DNA from: Bacillota bacterium
GTDB lineage: Bacteria; Bacillota_E; Sulfobacillia; Sulfobacillales; Sulfobacillaceae
Direction: 5' to 3'
DNA length: 5,982 nucleotides
Assembly (NCBI GenBank): GCA_021802225.1
Contig: JAKAAS010000135.1
Coordinates: 1-5,982, forward strand
The notes under the pieces are model-generated. The model did not search any database and was not told where the DNA came from. It saw only the letters and a program-made list of their open reading frames with translations. Below are positions 4,917 through 5,982 of the stretch, one piece after another. Each line of letters starts with the position of its first letter. The stretch's first letter is position 1. The translations under genes and the position numbers were made by a program.

Positions 4917-5982
4917 GTGGCTTCTCAACTGACGAGAACACTGTCAATATTTCGATTGGCGCTGTCGTACTGGGGTGACTACCGGGCCATTCAGCGAGCG
5001 GAGCGCACCCTGTCCAAAGATGCGGCTTCCCGGGCGGTCGATGCCATCTACCAACAAGGTGGCATCCGCTTCCGGAATGAAGCGCTGCGGCTGCAGGGTC
5101 TGATTATTAAAGTGGGGCAGTTTCTCAGTGCCCGTACGGACGTTTTGCCCCTGACATTCACCAAAGAGCTGCAGCAGTTGCAAGACCAGGTGCCTGCGGC
5201 GCCCTTTGATGCCGTGCGGGGGATCATCGAAAACGCGTTCCAAAAACCTTTGAATGAGATATTTCACGATTTCGAGCCACGGCCGGTAGCGGCGGCTTCC
5301 CTTGGACAGGTGCACCGGGCTAGGCTAGCACATGGGGAAGAGATCGTAGCGGTCAAGGTTCAGCGGCCTAAAATCCGTGAGTTGGCAAAAACGGACCTGC
5401 GGGCTTTGTCGCGCATCATGGCCATTCTGAAACGGTGGACCAAGGCGGGCAGGCGTCTGGACACGGTGCGGCTATTTGAAGAATTTCGGGAATCAATCTA
5501 CCGGGAACTGGACTATGTTCAGGAACAGGACCATTTGCTCCATTTCCAGCGGGATTTCGCCGAGTGGCCTAGCGTACAGGTGCCACGGGTTTATGAGCAG
5601 TATACCCATTCGACCGTCCTGGTGATGGAATTCGTGGAAGGCATTAAGCTGACCGAAGTCGATCAGCTTAATGCCAGAGGACTCCATCCCCAGGAGCTTG
5701 CCAGTGTCCTCGTGGAATCGTACCTCAAGCAAATTGTGCTGGATGGCTTTGTACAGATTGACCCCCACCCTGGAAACTTCCTGGCAGGGATGGACGGACG
5801 GTTGATCTTTTTGGACTTCGGTATGATGGCAACGATTCCGCCGGACCATGTCGACGTCTTTGGCCGACTAGTGGAGTTTGGGCTGGCCCGCAATGCGCAA
5901 GGCGTGGTTGACAGCATGATCGCTCTGGGGTTTGTGCGGCCCTCAGCTAATGTGGAGGTTCTGGGGCGGGCGGTCAGTTTCA
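4917..5982 (+). CDS. ABC1/UbiB/AarF-family atypical kinase, N-terminal 355 residues (cut by right edge)
   Basis: GTG 4917 is the only start after an in-frame stop at 4899-4901 and has AGGGTGG (4901-4907) 9 nt upstream. The frame stays open to the window end; the family is usually 500-560 residues, so the C-terminal membrane helices are missing here. Family hallmarks are in order: KVGQ at 65-68 (the KxGQ motif that occludes the active site), the Ala-rich nucleotide loop AAASLGQVH at 125-133 replacing a P-loop, lysine K147 in VAVKVQRP, RELDY at 196-200, the catalytic-type loop DPHPGN at 282-287 and DFG at 300-302. UbiB relatives have ATPase activity and support ubiquinone or other isoprenoid-quinone and lipid handling at the membrane; a menaquinone link in this host is inference. 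The residue two before D282 is Gln (QIDPHPGN), where HADPHPGN is usual. It probably forms an operon with the small membrane protein. Confidence 0.93.
   Translation, partial: MASQLTRTLSIFRLALSYWGDYRAIQRAERTLSKDAASRAVDAIYQQGGIRFRNEALRLQGLIIKVGQFLSARTDVLPLTFTKELQQLQDQVPAAPFDAVRGIIENAFQKPLNEIFHDFEPRPVAAASLGQVHRARLAHGEEIVAVKVQRPKIRELAKTDLRALSRIMAILKRWTKAGRRLDTVRLFEEFRESIYRELDYVQEQDHLLHFQRDFAEWPSVQVPRVYEQYTHSTVLVMEFVEGIKLTEVDQLNARGLHPQELASVLVESYLKQIVLDGFVQIDPHPGNFLAGMDGRLIFLDFGMMATIPPDHVDVFGRLVEFGLARNAQGVVDSMIALGFVRPSANVEVLGRAVSF

Noticed and set aside
4944..5917. Minus-strand frames opposite the UbiB-like gene
   Set aside because: The plus-strand frame carries every family motif from KxGQ to DFG; these are antisense shadows.

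Overview
The window reads as ordinary bacterial chromosome, gene-dense and moderately GC-rich. Strong purine-rich Shine-Dalgarno sites, a GTG start, a HelD-type helicase and sigma-A-like -10 boxes fit a Gram-positive Bacillota host. A Sulfobacillus-like thermoacidophile is my best guess, but it is an inference and not proved by anything here. I see no rRNA, tRNA, CRISPR array or intact insertion sequence, and no clear multi-gene novel system.

Layout, left to right. Positions 1-122 (minus strand) hold the first 40 codons of a glycerophosphodiester phosphodiesterase that runs off the left edge. It diverges from a 12-helix MFS transporter (286-1539, plus), across a gap of about 160 bp. The transporter's 3' end lies in a nested inverted repeat (1515-1599). 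Positions 1540-2028 hold no confident gene: there is a doubtful 89-codon reading frame, several overlapping dyads, a weak promoter-like site and a 20-bp palindrome at 1963-1982.

Next come a 97-residue membrane-anchored protein with a ribosomal L7/L12 C-terminal-like domain (2029-2322), an extended -10 promoter (2391-2399), and a HelD/UvrD-type superfamily 1 helicase (about 2476-4551) with every motor motif intact. The helicase has a run of 14 A residues near its 5' end. After a perfect TATAAT box at 4598-4603 come a 73-residue single-span membrane protein (4654-4875) and the first 355 codons of an ABC1/UbiB/AarF-family kinase-like protein (4917 to the right edge), probably one transcript.

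How they may work together: the phosphodiesterase and transporter could share a substrate route (glycerophosphodiesters or their products), but only divergence suggests it. The L7/L12-like protein and the helicase both belong to families that touch the gene-expression machinery. The small membrane protein and the UbiB-like kinase form a likely two-gene unit at the membrane, where UbiB relatives support quinone or lipid metabolism. The observations most worth checking are the A14 tract with its alternative upstream start, and the structured gap at 1540-2028.
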